A stretch of 64,000 nt of DNA, taken from the NCBI RefSeq assembly GCF_031979925.1, contig NZ_DALZFB010000004.1:356478-420477 (forward strand), in the 5' to 3' direction. Of this stretch, positions 16,874 through 26,321 are shown piece after piece. Source of the stretch: Pseudescherichia sp031979925. GTDB lineage: Bacteria; Pseudomonadota; Gammaproteobacteria; Enterobacterales; Enterobacteriaceae. The notes beneath the pieces are model-generated. The model saw only the letters and a program-made list of their open reading frames with translations. It was not told the origin of the DNA and did not search any database. The translations under genes were made by a program, and so were the position numbers. Numbering within the stretch: the first letter of the stretch is position 1; every line of letters starts with the position of its first letter.

Positions 16874-19426
16874 TCAAAACAGCTCGTGCGTCTCGCCGTT
16901 ATCGATAAGCGTTGTCCCCACCTCATGCACCGCCTGCTGCGTTGGCTGCGTGCCTTCAATGAAGAACTCCTGACGGCTGTTGCCACCGTTGGCCAACTGC
17001 CCGGTGCTGCGGTCGATATTCACCGTAATAATACCCGGCGGCGGCGTAAGCGGCGCTTCCGGCACGCCGTCCAGCACGCTCTTCATAAAGGCATCCCAGG
17101 CGGGTTGAGCGCTCTTCGCACCGCCCTCATAACCTGAGATCTGATCCTTAATCGCGCCAGAGGCGGTTGTGCGGCCAAGATCGCGGCGGTGATCGTCAAA
17201 ACCAATCCATACCGAGGTCACAACGCCCGGACCGTAACCGGAGAACCAGGCATCTTTCGAGCTGTTGGTGGTGCCGGTTTTGCCGCCGATATCGTTACGC
17301 TTGAGATCGCGGCCAGCGCGCCAGCCGGTACCCTGCCAACCCGGTTCGCCAAAGATATTGGTGTTCAGCGCGCTCTTGATCAGGAAGGAGAGCGGGGTAT
17401 TGATCACATGCGGCGCATACTGTGGCGCACCGGTCTGCGCGACCAGCGCCCGGTTGGCCTGCTCCAGCTGCGGCATCGGCACGGTGAGATTCTGCTGCTC
17501 CTGCGATACGGCCACGTCCTCAACGTTGCTGTTCTCCAGCACGTTGGACTTCTGCGTTTCGCCATAGATCACCGGAATATCACACTCTGCGCAGGCTACC
17601 TTCGGCTGCGCTTCAAACAGCACCTTGCCCTGATCGTTTTCGATCTTGCTGATAAACCACGGGTCTACCAGGAAGCCGCCGTTTGCCATCACCGCATAGC
17701 CGCGCGCGACCTGCAAAGGCGTAAAGGAGGCGGACCCGAGCGCCAGCGATTCGGTATGCACAATGTTCTGCGCCGGGAAGCCGAAGCGTTGCAGGTACTC
17801 CGCAGCGTAGTCGACGCCCATTGCCCGCATGGCTCGCACCATCACTACGTTTTTCGACTGGCCTAGCCCCTGGCGCAGACGAATAGGGCCAGCATACTCC
17901 GGCGGCGAGTTTTTCGGTCGCCAGTCAGAGCCTGCGCCTGCATCCCAGCGTGAGATCGGCACGTCGTTAAGAATGCTCGCCAGGGTCAGCCCCTTGTCCA
18001 TCGCCGCGGTGTAGAGGAACGGTTTGATGTTCGAGCCAACCTGGCGCAGCGCCTGGGTGGCGCGGTTAAACTTGCTCTGGTTGAAGTCGAAGCCGCCGAC
18101 CAGGGCGATGACTGCCCCGTTCTGCGGATTAATGGAGACCAGGGCAGAGTTCACGTCCGGCACCTGCGCCAGCCACCAGGCGTCGTTCACCTGGCGAACC
18201 CAGATCTGCTGTCCGGCCTGCACCGCATCGGTCACCCGGCGCGGCGTCGCGCCCTGAGCGGTATCCGAACGGAAAGGACGCGCCCAGCGCACCCCATCCA
18301 TGCGCAGCGACACTGACGTGCCGTCGGCCAGCATCGCCGTTGCCTCCTGGGCATTGGCCTGCATGACTACGGCGGGAAGCAGCGGTCCGTAGGTCGGCAG
18401 CGCCCGTAAAGAGTCGGTGATTTTTTTGCTCTCCCAGGGACTTTCGCCCAGCTTCCACAGCACGTTTGCCGGTCCGCGATAGCCGTGACGCATGTCATAA
18501 TCCATCACGTTGTCGCGTACCGCCTTCTGGGCCGCTTCCTGTGTCGTCCGCGTGATGGTGGTGTAGACCCGGTAGCCATCCTCATAGGCCTTCTCGCCGT
18601 AACGCGACACCATATCCTGGCGCACCATCTCCGAGAGATAAGGGGAGGAGAAGGCGATCTCCGGGGCGTGGTAGTTGGCATCAATGGCTTCACCGCGGGC
18701 GCTATCGTACTGCGACTGGCTGATGTAGCCCTCGCTCATCATACGCGCCAGCACCACGTTACGCCGTGAGGTGGCCCGATCGAGGGAGTAGAGCGGGTTG
18801 AATGTGGAGGGCGCTTTCGGCAGCCCGGCAATCACCGCGATTTCGCTGAGGGTAAGCTGGTCGACCGACTTGCCAAAGTAGACCTGCGCTGCTGCCCCCA
18901 CGCCATAGGCGCGATAGCCGAGGTAGATCTTGTTCAGATAGAGCTCAAGGATCTCATCCTTCGTCATCATCTGCTCGATGCGAATGGCGAGGAAAACCTC
19001 TTTCAGCTTACGTATCAGGGTCTTTTCCGGACTCAGGAAGAAGTTACGCGCCAGCTGCTGCGTAATGGTACTCGCCCCTTGAGACGCGTGGCCAGAGAAG
19101 AGCGCGACGCTGGCGGCACGGAAAATCCCCACCGGATCGACGCCGTGATGCTCATAGAAACGGCTGTCTTCCGTTGCAATGAAGGCCTTGACCATAACGG
19201 GTGGGATCTGATCCAGGGTCAGCGGAATACGACGCTTTTCGCCGTACTGCGCGATCAACTCGCCGTCAGCGGTATAGACCTGCATCGGAATTTGCAGCCG
19301 CACGTCTTTCAGCGTGGCGACGTCGGGCAGCTGTGGCTCAATAAATTTGTAGAGGCCATAAACCGAGCCTGCTCCCAGCAGAATGCAACAGACTGCAAGG
19401 ATAAATAGATACTTTACGAACTTCAC
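16874..19426 (-). CDS. mrcA: Penicillin-binding protein 1A
   Basis: The 850-residue bifunctional peptidoglycan synthase is anchored by an N-terminal helix (YLFILAVCCILLGAGSVYGLY). The GT51 glycosyltransferase domain has catalytic Glu86 in ATEDSRFYEHHGVDP and the GASTITQQLARN motif. The transpeptidase domain has the SxxK motif in GSNIKPFLY, SKN in GQSKNVVM and KTG in GGKTGTTNSSKDAW. An OB-like insert lies between the domains. Length equals E. coli PBP1a. It is divergent from hofM with 120 bp between starts. Confidence 0.98.
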   Translation of the reverse strand: MKFVKYLFILAVCCILLGAGSVYGLYKFIEPQLPDVATLKDVRLQIPMQVYTADGELIAQYGEKRRIPLTLDQIPPVMVKAFIATEDSRFYEHHGVDPVGIFRAASVALFSGHASQGASTITQQLARNFFLSPEKTLIRKLKEVFLAIRIEQMMTKDEILELYLNKIYLGYRAYGVGAAAQVYFGKSVDQLTLSEIAVIAGLPKAPSTFNPLYSLDRATSRRNVVLARMMSEGYISQSQYDSARGEAIDANYHAPEIAFSSPYLSEMVRQDMVSRYGEKAYEDGYRVYTTITRTTQEAAQKAVRDNVMDYDMRHGYRGPANVLWKLGESPWESKKITDSLRALPTYGPLLPAVVMQANAQEATAMLADGTSVSLRMDGVRWARPFRSDTAQGATPRRVTDAVQAGQQIWVRQVNDAWWLAQVPDVNSALVSINPQNGAVIALVGGFDFNQSKFNRATQALRQVGSNIKPFLYTAAMDKGLTLASILNDVPISRWDAGAGSDWRPKNSPPEYAGPIRLRQGLGQSKNVVMVRAMRAMGVDYAAEYLQRFGFPAQNIVHTESLALGSASFTPLQVARGYAVMANGGFLVDPWFISKIENDQGKVLFEAQPKVACAECDIPVIYGETQKSNVLENSNVEDVAVSQEQQNLTVPMPQLEQANRALVAQTGAPQYAPHVINTPLSFLIKSALNTNIFGEPGWQGTGWRAGRDLKRNDIGGKTGTTNSSKDAWFSGYGPGVVTSVWIGFDDHRRDLGRTTASGAIKDQISGYEGGAKSAQPAWDAFMKSVLDGVPEAPLTPPPGIITVNIDRSTGQLANGGNSRQEFFIEGTQPTQQAVHEVGTTLIDNGETHELF

Positions 19427-19546
19427 CGGAGATTTCCCATTTAGTTTTCTTTGGGCAGTTTATAAACAATCGCGCGGTAGTATAAAGGCAAGCCTGATGC
19501 ATTGATATAGCAGTCACCCTGACGGACGATAAGGAGATCGTGATTT

Positions 19547-20329
19547 ATGGCAATCAGTCGCTGGCGAATAGGCCTTCATATTCAGCAGGATGGCATCTAT
19601 GCCATCGCGCTAACGCAGGAAAAATCCCACTCTGTGTTACGCCACTGGTGGCAGCTGCCGCTGGCAGCGGGCACCCTTATCGATGGGCAGATCAAGCAGC
19701 CTGATCACCTCCGCGCGGCGCTACAGGCGTGGAGTAAAACCCTGCCGCGCAGGCACCAGATTAGCCTCGCCTTTCCCGCCGCGCGTACGCTGCAAAAGAG
19801 GATGCCCCGTCCCGCCGTACGGCTAGGCGAGAGCGCCCAGCTACAGTGGGTAGCAAATACGCTCGCCCGTGAGCTGGGTATGCCTGCCGACGACCTGCGC
19901 TTTGACTACACCGACGACAGCGTGCAGCGTGCGTACAGCGTGACGGCGGCGCAGAACAGCGAGGTTGCCGCGCTGCTGACGCTGGCGGATAGCCTGAGCC
20001 TGCACCTCTCGGCCATCACCCCCGACGCCTGTGCACTACAGCGCTTTATCCCGCTGCTTGCTCCGCCGCTGCGCTGGCTGGCCTGGCGCGATGCAAACCA
20101 GTGGCTGTGGGCAACGCGCAGCGGCTGGGGGCGGCGACCGCGTGAGGATGCCAGTAACCTTGATGAACTGGCGCAGGTGTTAGGTCTGCCGCTGGAGGAG
20201 GCCACGCTTTGTGATGCCGAATCGGGGAGCTTCGATCCCTGGAGCGCGATTACCCGCCGCTATCCGCCACTGCCGGAAAACGGCGGGTCCTGGGCGATTG
20301 CCATTGGCCTGGCGCTGGGAGGTGAGTAG
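19547..20329 (+). CDS. hofM: HofM, PilM-like type IV pilus assembly/DNA utilisation protein
   Basis: The 260-residue PilM-like, actin-fold cytoplasmic protein is the first gene of hofMNOPQ, whose E. coli members are needed to use external DNA as a nutrient. The N-terminus WRIGLHIQQDGIYAIALTQ resembles the first nucleotide-binding strand of PilM, although the family phosphate-loop residues are weakly kept. It is preceded by AAGGAG and overlaps hofN by one base (TAG/GTG). The product is like E. coli HofM in size. Confidence 0.9.
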   Translation: MAISRWRIGLHIQQDGIYAIALTQEKSHSVLRHWWQLPLAAGTLIDGQIKQPDHLRAALQAWSKTLPRRHQISLAFPAARTLQKRMPRPAVRLGESAQLQWVANTLARELGMPADDLRFDYTDDSVQRAYSVTAAQNSEVAALLTLADSLSLHLSAITPDACALQRFIPLLAPPLRWLAWRDANQWLWATRSGWGRRPREDASNLDELAQVLGLPLEEATLCDAESGSFDPWSAITRRYPPLPENGGSWAIAIGLALGGE

Positions 20330-20862
20330 TGGCGCAGGCGGTCAACTTTCTCCCCTGGCGCGCCCAGCGGCAGCGCCAATGCCTGCGTCTCTGGCTGACG
20401 ATCTTCTCTGTCACCCTGCTGCTGATTGTGCTGCTGGCCGCGGTAATCCGTATGCGGACGTTGCAGGAGAGTCGGCGGCTGGGGCTGTTGCAGCAGGCGG
20501 GTGTAACATTGCAGGCAGGGCTGACGCAGCGCCAGGCGCGCCTGCACGCCCGACAGGCAGAGCGGCAGGCACAGCAGCAGCGTCAACAACGATTGCAGGC
20601 TACGCGGGAGTGGCAGCAGATCTTAACCGGCCTTGCTGACACGCTGCCGGAGCAGGCGTGGCTGAGCGAGCTGCGCTACCAGCAGGGAGCGCTGTCGCTG
20701 GCGGGCTATGCACTCGGCTTTACGGCGTTAAGCCAGCTTGAAACGGCGCTCTATGCTCTCCCCGGCCTGCAAATGGGCAAACCTGGTCCAGCCTCGCGGG
20801 ATGCGCAGGGGCGATGGCAATTTAATTACGCTCTGGTTTTGGATGTGCGCCATGCGCCTTAG
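20329..20862 (+). CDS. hofN: HofN, PilN-like inner-membrane protein
   Basis: The 177-residue protein starts at GTG, which shares its first base with the last base of the hofM stop and is preceded by GGGAGG. A short cytoplasmic VNFLPWRAQRQRQ (the conserved PilN leader) is followed by a transmembrane helix (LWLTIFSVTLLLIVLLAAVI). A long Gln/Arg/Ala-rich coiled coil and a ferredoxin-like C-terminal part come next. It probably pairs with HofO as PilN does with PilO. Confidence 0.9.
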   Translation: MAQAVNFLPWRAQRQRQCLRLWLTIFSVTLLLIVLLAAVIRMRTLQESRRLGLLQQAGVTLQAGLTQRQARLHARQAERQAQQQRQQRLQATREWQQILTGLADTLPEQAWLSELRYQQGALSLAGYALGFTALSQLETALYALPGLQMGKPGPASRDAQGRWQFNYALVLDVRHAP

Positions 20863-21319
20863 CCCTGAAGGCTGGCTCGCGCTCTCTGCCCGCAGTCGGG
20901 TAGCCGCCTGGCTAAGCGTGACGATGTGCTGCGCCGTGCTGGCCTGGCTCCTGATGGTGCGGCCATATGCAAGCGAGCAGACGCAGCGGCTGGCCGAGCT
21001 GCATGCGCAACAGCAGAGCCGCAGCCAGCTGTGGGCGAGCATTATGCCGCTGCGCCAGGCACGAGAGCAGACGGCAACAGCGCCTCTATCCGGACGCGCT
21101 TTTTCTGCCCTGGCTTTCCAGACCGGCAGCGCCCGGCTGCTCAGCTGGCATCCGAACGAGCATGGCGGTGAGATGGTGCTGCAAAGCGGATGGCAGGATG
21201 TGCCAGAGACCTTTGCCCGCCTCGCCGAGCAGGGTATGCAGGTCACTGCCTTTTCGCTGGCGTTAAAAGAGGAGGTGCTGCATCTGCGGCTGGAGCTGGA
21301 GAGCGGCAATGATCCATGA
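20852..21319 (+). CDS. hofO: HofO, PilO-like inner-membrane protein
   Basis: The frame is open from 20738, inside hofN, but the likely start is the ATG at 20852, giving MRLSPEGWLALSARSRVAAWL (155 residues), with GGAT upstream; ATG at 20843 is an alternative. A transmembrane helix follows (WLSVTMCCAVLAWLLMV), then a coiled coil and a small C-terminal domain. Sequence identity with E. coli HofO appears low; the call rests on position and architecture. It overlaps hofN and hofP. Confidence 0.78.
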   Translation: MRLSPEGWLALSARSRVAAWLSVTMCCAVLAWLLMVRPYASEQTQRLAELHAQQQSRSQLWASIMPLRQAREQTATAPLSGRAFSALAFQTGSARLLSWHPNEHGGEMVLQSGWQDVPETFARLAEQGMQVTAFSLALKEEVLHLRLELESGNDP

Positions 21320-21713
21320 CATGCGCAGAGCGTTGCTGCTGGCGCTGCCGCTGCTGCTGGGTATGCGCGACCCTTTCCAGCCGCTGCCGGACCGCTGTCA
21401 GACCGCGGCGTTGTCCCAGTGGCGCTATCAGGGGTTTATTACCGTTAACGGCCAGCGCCGGGGCGTGCTGCGTAACCCCGAGGGGGGATGGCACAGAGCG
21501 GTAGCGGGTAAGAGCCTGCCGACCGGCTGGCGCGTCGTCTCGGTCACAGAGCAGACGTTACAGATTGCCACTGCCGCAGGCTGCGAACCGGCGCTGTGGC
21601 AGTGGCAGCGACAAGGAGCCAGGAATGAAAAAGTGGATAGCAGCAGGGCTGCTTCTCAGCGCACTGACGGCGGAGGCAAAAAGCCCCGTACCGGTGACGT
21701 TGGTCGTCGATGA
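21309..21713 (+). CDS. hofP: HofP, PilP-like protein
   Basis: The 134-residue product has an N-terminal hydrophobic segment (ALLLALPLLLG) followed by MRDPFQPLPDRCQTAALSQWRYQGFI, the characteristic PilP-type segment also seen in E. coli HofP. The start at 21309 has GGAG eight bases upstream and overlaps hofO by 11 bases; an ATG at 21321 is an alternative. The charged C-terminal tail overlaps the beginning of hofQ by 89 bases. It probably links the inner-membrane complex to the HofQ secretin. Confidence 0.85.
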   Translation: MIHDMRRALLLALPLLLGMRDPFQPLPDRCQTAALSQWRYQGFITVNGQRRGVLRNPEGGWHRAVAGKSLPTGWRVVSVTEQTLQIATAAGCEPALWQWQRQGARNEKVDSSRAASQRTDGGGKKPRTGDVGRR

Positions 21714-22884
21714 TGTGCCGGTGGTGCAGGTACTGCAGACCCTGGCGGAGCTGGGAAAGTACAACCTCATCGCTGCGCCAGAGATCAGCGGTACGCTCTC
21801 CCTGCATCTGGTGGAGGTCCCGTGGACGCAGGCCCTGCAGACGGTGATCGCCAGCGCCGGGCTGGTTTTACAGAGAGAGGGGAGCATTCTCCAGGTGCAC
21901 ACTCAGGCCTGGTGGCAGCAGCAGCAGGAGAGGCGTGAGGCCAAAAAGGCGAAGCAGCAGAGCGCCCTGCCGCTGGTGGGAAAGAGCATTACGCTACGCT
22001 ATGCCGAGGCTGAGGAGCTGGCCAAAGCGGGTGGCAAGCTGCTCAGCCCTCAGGGAACGATGATGGCCGATAAGCGCATGAACCGCCTGTTACTGCGCGA
22101 CAATGCGGCTACGCTGCAGGCCATCGAGCGCTGGATAGCGGAGATGGATCTGCCCGTCGCCCAGGTGGAGCTGGCGGCGCATATTGTGACTATTAATGAA
22201 AAGAGCCTGCGCGAGCTGGGGGTGAAGTGGACGCTAGCCGAGGCACAGGCGACTGGGAAGATCGGCGATATCACTGCACTGAGCAGCGATCTCGCGGTGA
22301 GCGAGGCCACGACGCGGGTCGGATTTAACATCGGGCGCATCGATGGCCGAATGCTGGACGTTGAGCTGTCAGCCCTTGAGCAGGCGCAGCAGCTGGAGAT
22401 TATCGCCAGCCCGCGCCTGCTGGCCTCTCATCAGCAACCCGCGAGCATTAAGCAGGGCAGCGAAATCCCCTATCAGGTCTCCAGCGGGGAGAGCGGCGCG
22501 ACCTCGGTGGAGTTCAAGGAAGCGGTGCTCGGCATGGAGGTGACGCCAACGGTGCTGCAGGACGGCAGGGTGCGCCTGAAGCTGCACATCAGCCAGAATA
22601 TGCCTGGCCAGGTACTCCAGCAGGCGGACGGTGAGGTGCTGGCCATCGATAAGCAGGAGATTGAAACTCAGGTGGAGGTGGGCAGCGGCGATACGCTGGC
22701 GCTGGGGGGGATCTTTCAGCAACAGAATAAATCCGGCAGTGAGAGCGTGCCAGGGCTTGGCAGGCTGCCCTGGCTGGGCCACCTCTTTCGCCACGACGGC
22801 CACGATAACGAGCGGCGCGAGCTGGTGGTTTTTATCACGCCACGCCTCATGCCGCTGCAGGGAGGCGGAAAGGGTAAAGCTTAA
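21625..22884 (+). CDS. hofQ: HofQ, secretin-family outer-membrane DNA-uptake pore
   Basis: The 419-residue product starts MKKWIAAGLLLSALTAEA, a cleavable signal peptide, after an AAGGAG ribosome site; the frame is open 60 bases farther up, inside hofP. The N-terminal secretin/TonB short domain (VTLVVDDVPVVQVLQTLAELGKYNL) is followed by an N-domain (ITLRYAEAEELAK...) and the C-terminal secretin core (AQQLEIIASPRLLASHQQPASIKQG, VEVTPTV-like GMEVTPTVLQDG, ELVVFITPRLM). It resembles PilQ/ComE but is shorter. Role: pore for DNA taken up as food, by analogy with E. coli. Confidence 0.92.
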   Translation: MKKWIAAGLLLSALTAEAKSPVPVTLVVDDVPVVQVLQTLAELGKYNLIAAPEISGTLSLHLVEVPWTQALQTVIASAGLVLQREGSILQVHTQAWWQQQQERREAKKAKQQSALPLVGKSITLRYAEAEELAKAGGKLLSPQGTMMADKRMNRLLLRDNAATLQAIERWIAEMDLPVAQVELAAHIVTINEKSLRELGVKWTLAEAQATGKIGDITALSSDLAVSEATTRVGFNIGRIDGRMLDVELSALEQAQQLEIIASPRLLASHQQPASIKQGSEIPYQVSSGESGATSVEFKEAVLGMEVTPTVLQDGRVRLKLHISQNMPGQVLQQADGEVLAIDKQEIETQVEVGSGDTLALGGIFQQQNKSGSESVPGLGRLPWLGHLFRHDGHDNERRELVVFITPRLMPLQGGGKGKA

Positions 22885-23169
22885 ATATGATGATTTTTGC
22901 CGTGAACTGAACTCAGGTGTTTGACGTGAGAGATGAATTAGCTTACAAGGAGTACCGATTTTGAGCGTCAGCTACTCCCGTCTTACCTCAATTGACCTCT
23001 TCGCAAGGTTGGTGATTTATTCAGTTGCCAAAACGGCGCGAGTATTGAGATAATTTTCAGTCTGATTCTCGAACTTACGCATATGAGGTTTCAGTTCATG
23101 TCCTGCTCCGCCAGGTGTCTGCGAAGTGGGTTTACCATTAACGAATAGTCTTATAGTAGTACCGAAAAA

Positions 23170-23691
23170 ATGGCAGAGAAACGCAATATCTTTCTGGTTG
23201 GGCCTATGGGTGCCGGCAAAAGCACTATTGGGCGTCAGTTAGCTCAACAACTCAATATGGAATTTTACGATTCTGATCAAGAGATTGAGAAACGAACCGG
23301 AGCTGATGTGGGCTGGGTCTTCGATGTAGAAGGTGAAGAAGGTTTCCGCGATCGCGAAGAAAAGGTCATTAACGAACTGACCGAGAAGCAGGGCATTGTG
23401 CTGGCGACAGGCGGCGGCTCTGTGAAATCTCGCGAAACCCGTAATCGTCTCTCCGCCCGTGGCGTAGTGGTGTATCTGGAAACCACTATCGAAAAGCAGC
23501 TGGCTCGTACTCAACGCGATAAAAAGCGTCCACTGTTACAGGTGGAGACGCCGCCGCGGGAAGTTCTCGAAGCGCTGGCTGACGAACGGAACCCTCTTTA
23601 TGAAGAGATTGCCGACGTCACCATCCGCACCGACGATCAGAGCGCAAAAGTGGTCGCAAACCAGATTATTCATATGCTGGAAAGCAACTGA
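23170..23691 (+). CDS. aroK: Shikimate kinase 1
   Basis: The 173-residue enzyme phosphorylates shikimate to shikimate 3-phosphate with ATP in the aromatic amino acid pathway. The Walker A motif GPMGAGKST is at 11-19. The Walker B/shikimate-binding DSDQEIEKRTG follows near 34, then the FREGE-like EGEEGFRDRE and ATGGGSV motifs. It is almost identical to E. coli AroK. The 285-bp gap before it probably carries the promoter of the aroK-trpS cluster; no site was assigned there. aroB follows after 54 bp. Confidence 0.98.
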   Translation: MAEKRNIFLVGPMGAGKSTIGRQLAQQLNMEFYDSDQEIEKRTGADVGWVFDVEGEEGFRDREEKVINELTEKQGIVLATGGGSVKSRETRNRLSARGVVVYLETTIEKQLARTQRDKKRPLLQVETPPREVLEALADERNPLYEEIADVTIRTDDQSAKVVANQIIHMLESN

Positions 23692-23745
23692 TTCTGGCTT
23701 AATATAACGCCTGCAGGTTTTAGCAATTGAGGTGGATGTCGCGTC

Positions 23746-24834
23746 ATGGAGAGGATTACCGTCACTCTTGGGGAACGTAGTTACCCAATCACCATCGCGG
23801 CTGGTTTGTTTAACGATCCAGCTTCCTTCTTGCCTTTGAAGTCTGGCGACCAGGTGATGCTGGTCACTAACGAGACGCTGGCTCCGCTCTATCTCGAAAA
23901 AATTCGCCATGTTCTCGAACAGGCGGGCGTGCGGGTTGACAGCGTCGTGCTACCGGACGGCGAGCAGTACAAAAGCCTGGCGGTACTGGATACGGTCTTC
24001 ACCGCCCTGTTGCAGAAACCTCACGGGCGCGACACAACGCTGGTCGCCCTTGGCGGCGGCGTGGTCGGCGATCTTACCGGCTTCGCAGCAGCGAGCTATC
24101 AACGTGGCGTGCGCTTTATTCAGGTGCCCACCACGCTCCTTTCTCAGGTCGATTCGTCCGTTGGCGGCAAGACGGCGGTGAATCACCCTCTCGGCAAAAA
24201 TATGATCGGCGCGTTCTACCAGCCCGTCTCGGTGGTCGTCGATCTCGACTGCCTGGCGACGCTTCCGGCGCGTGAACTCTCCTCTGGTCTGGCTGAAGTG
24301 ATCAAGTACGGCATCATCCTTGACGCCGCATTTTTTGGCTGGCTGGAAGAGAATCTTGATGCGCTTCTGCGCCTCGACGGTCCAGCCATGGCGTACTGCA
24401 TTCGCCGTTGTTGTGAGCTGAAAGCCGAAGTTGTCGCCGCAGACGAGCGCGAGACAGGCTTACGTGCTTTACTCAACCTGGGCCATACGTTTGGTCACGC
24501 TATCGAAGCCGAGATGGGCTACGGTAACTGGCTGCACGGTGAAGCGGTGGCGGCGGGAATGGTTATGGCAGCACGCGCGTCTGAACGCCTCGGGCAGTTT
24601 AGCCGTGACGATACGCAACGAATCATCACTTTACTCACGCGGGCTGGCCTGCCGGTCAACGGTCCGCAGGAGATGTCCGCAGAGGCCTACATTCCTCACA
24701 TGTTGCGTGACAAAAAGGTGCTGGCGGGCGAGATGCGTTTAGTCCTGCCGCTGGCAATAGGGAAGAGTGAAGTGCGTGGCGGAGTGCCACACGATGTTGT
24801 TCTTGGCGCTATTGCTGATTGCCAGCAGGCGTAA
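23746..24834 (+). CDS. aroB: 3-dehydroquinate synthase
   Basis: The 362-residue NAD- and metal-dependent enzyme closes DAHP to 3-dehydroquinate. The NAD-binding GGGVVGDLTGFAA segment is near 103-115, metal ligands lie in SGLAEVIKYGI and in GHTFGHAIE and WLHGEAVAAGMVMA. The length matches E. coli AroB. It is the second gene of the aroK cluster, with damX 90 bp downstream. Confidence 0.98.
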   Translation: MERITVTLGERSYPITIAAGLFNDPASFLPLKSGDQVMLVTNETLAPLYLEKIRHVLEQAGVRVDSVVLPDGEQYKSLAVLDTVFTALLQKPHGRDTTLVALGGGVVGDLTGFAAASYQRGVRFIQVPTTLLSQVDSSVGGKTAVNHPLGKNMIGAFYQPVSVVVDLDCLATLPARELSSGLAEVIKYGIILDAAFFGWLEENLDALLRLDGPAMAYCIRRCCELKAEVVAADERETGLRALLNLGHTFGHAIEAEMGYGNWLHGEAVAAGMVMAARASERLGQFSRDDTQRIITLLTRAGLPVNGPQEMSAEAYIPHMLRDKKVLAGEMRLVLPLAIGKSEVRGGVPHDVVLGAIADCQQA

Positions 24835-24924
24835 AAATAGAAAGGTCTGGCCACGCCAGTCGTGGTGTTTAACTTCGGGCGATGCGCACTAGTGGTTGGC
24901 ATTAGCCTTTGAGTGGGGTGTTAA

Positions 24925-26256
24925 ATGGATGAATTCAAACCAGAAGACGAGCTGAAAACCGATCCCAGCGATCGTCGCCCTGGGCGTAATCGCCCGTCTT
25001 CTGAACGCGACAGCGATCCGCAGATCAACTTTGATGATGTCGACCTGGACGCTGACGATCGTCGCCCTTCACGGACGCGTAAAGCACGTGAAGAGATTGA
25101 CGAAAGCTATGAAGAAGAGGCTGAGCTGGAAGAGAGCGCCGTGGATGAGGAGCGCGTAGAGCGTCGTCCTCGCAAGCGTAAAAAAGCCCCTGCCGCCAAG
25201 CCCGCCTCGCGCCAGTACCTGATGATGGGGCTGGGGATCCTGGTTCTGCTGCTGCTGATCGTCGGCATCGGCTCCGCGCTGAAATCGCCTGCCGATAAAT
25301 CCGGCAGCGAGCAGGCCTCGACGGAGAAGAGCGTCAACCTCTCAGATAACGCCGCCGACCAGGCCAACGGCACGCAGCCTGCGCCGGGTACAACGTCCGC
25401 TGAGCAGACGGCGGGTAATCCGCAGGATGTCTCCCTGCCGCCAATCGCCTCTACCCCAACCGAGGGGCAGACCACTGCCGCGCCGGAAGGGCAGCAGCGC
25501 GTAGAAGTGCAGGGCGATCTGAACAACGCTCTGGCGCAGCCGCAGAATCAAAACCAGGTAGACAGCGTGGCGGTGAACTCCACCCTGCCAACCGAGCCTG
25601 CTACCGTTGCTCCGGTGCACAACAGCAAGGCAGCAGAGTCGCGCCAGACCGCCGCTTCTGAGCGTCAGACATCAGCCACCGAACATCGCGCTGCACCACG
25701 TGCCGAGCGCCAGCAGACAACGATCGAGCCGAAGCCTGCCCAGAGCGCACCGAAAGCAGCAGCCCAGCCGAAGCGCACCGAGACCGCGACCACCGCGCCA
25801 GCGGCCAGCGCCCAGCCTAAAGCATCGGCCAGCGCAGCCCCTGCAGCGAAACCGTCTGCAGCGGTAACGGCAACGGCACCAACCCAGTCGGCGAAGCCTG
25901 CCACAACCACTACGCCAGCCGCCGCCGCACCGGCAGCAGCAGCGCCAGCGGCTTCTGGCAACGCCTCTACCGGCAACGTAGGCTCCCTGAAGTCAGCGCC
26001 GGGCAGCAGTTACACGCTGCAGCTGAGCAGCTCGTCGAACTACAACAACCTGAACGCGTGGGCGAAGAAAGAGAATCTGAAAAACTTCGTCGTTTATCAG
26101 ACCTCGCGTAACGGCCAGCCGTGGTATGTGCTGGTGAGTGGCGTCTATGCTTCGAAAGATGAAGCGAAACGCGCCGTCTCTACGCTGCCAGCCGACGTGC
26201 AGGCGAAAAACCCGTGGGCGAAGCCGCTGCATCAGGTGCAGGCCGATCTCAAATAG
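24925..26256 (+). CDS. damX: Cell division protein DamX (SPOR domain)
   Basis: The 443-residue bitopic inner-membrane protein binds septal peptidoglycan. The cytoplasmic N-terminus is strongly acidic with repeated DRRP/R motifs. The membrane helix is at about 98-118 (YLMMGLGILVLLLLIVGIGSAL). A long low-complexity periplasmic linker rich in Ala, Pro, Thr and Gln covers about 130-360. The C-terminal SPOR domain (YTLQLSSSSNYNNLNAWAKKENLKNFVVYQT start region) spans about 363-440. It is some 15 residues longer than E. coli DamX, all in the linker. It lies between aroB and dam. Confidence 0.96.
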   Translation: MDEFKPEDELKTDPSDRRPGRNRPSSERDSDPQINFDDVDLDADDRRPSRTRKAREEIDESYEEEAELEESAVDEERVERRPRKRKKAPAAKPASRQYLMMGLGILVLLLLIVGIGSALKSPADKSGSEQASTEKSVNLSDNAADQANGTQPAPGTTSAEQTAGNPQDVSLPPIASTPTEGQTTAAPEGQQRVEVQGDLNNALAQPQNQNQVDSVAVNSTLPTEPATVAPVHNSKAAESRQTAASERQTSATEHRAAPRAERQQTTIEPKPAQSAPKAAAQPKRTETATTAPAASAQPKASASAAPAAKPSAAVTATAPTQSAKPATTTTPAAAAPAAAAPAASGNASTGNVGSLKSAPGSSYTLQLSSSSNYNNLNAWAKKENLKNFVVYQTSRNGQPWYVLVSGVYASKDEAKRAVSTLPADVQAKNPWAKPLHQVQADLK

Positions 26257-26321
26257 TGAGTAAAGCGCAAATGCTGTCGGGCTTACGCCCCAGCTGCAAA
26301 GGGTGTTATTAGTTAGTCAGC

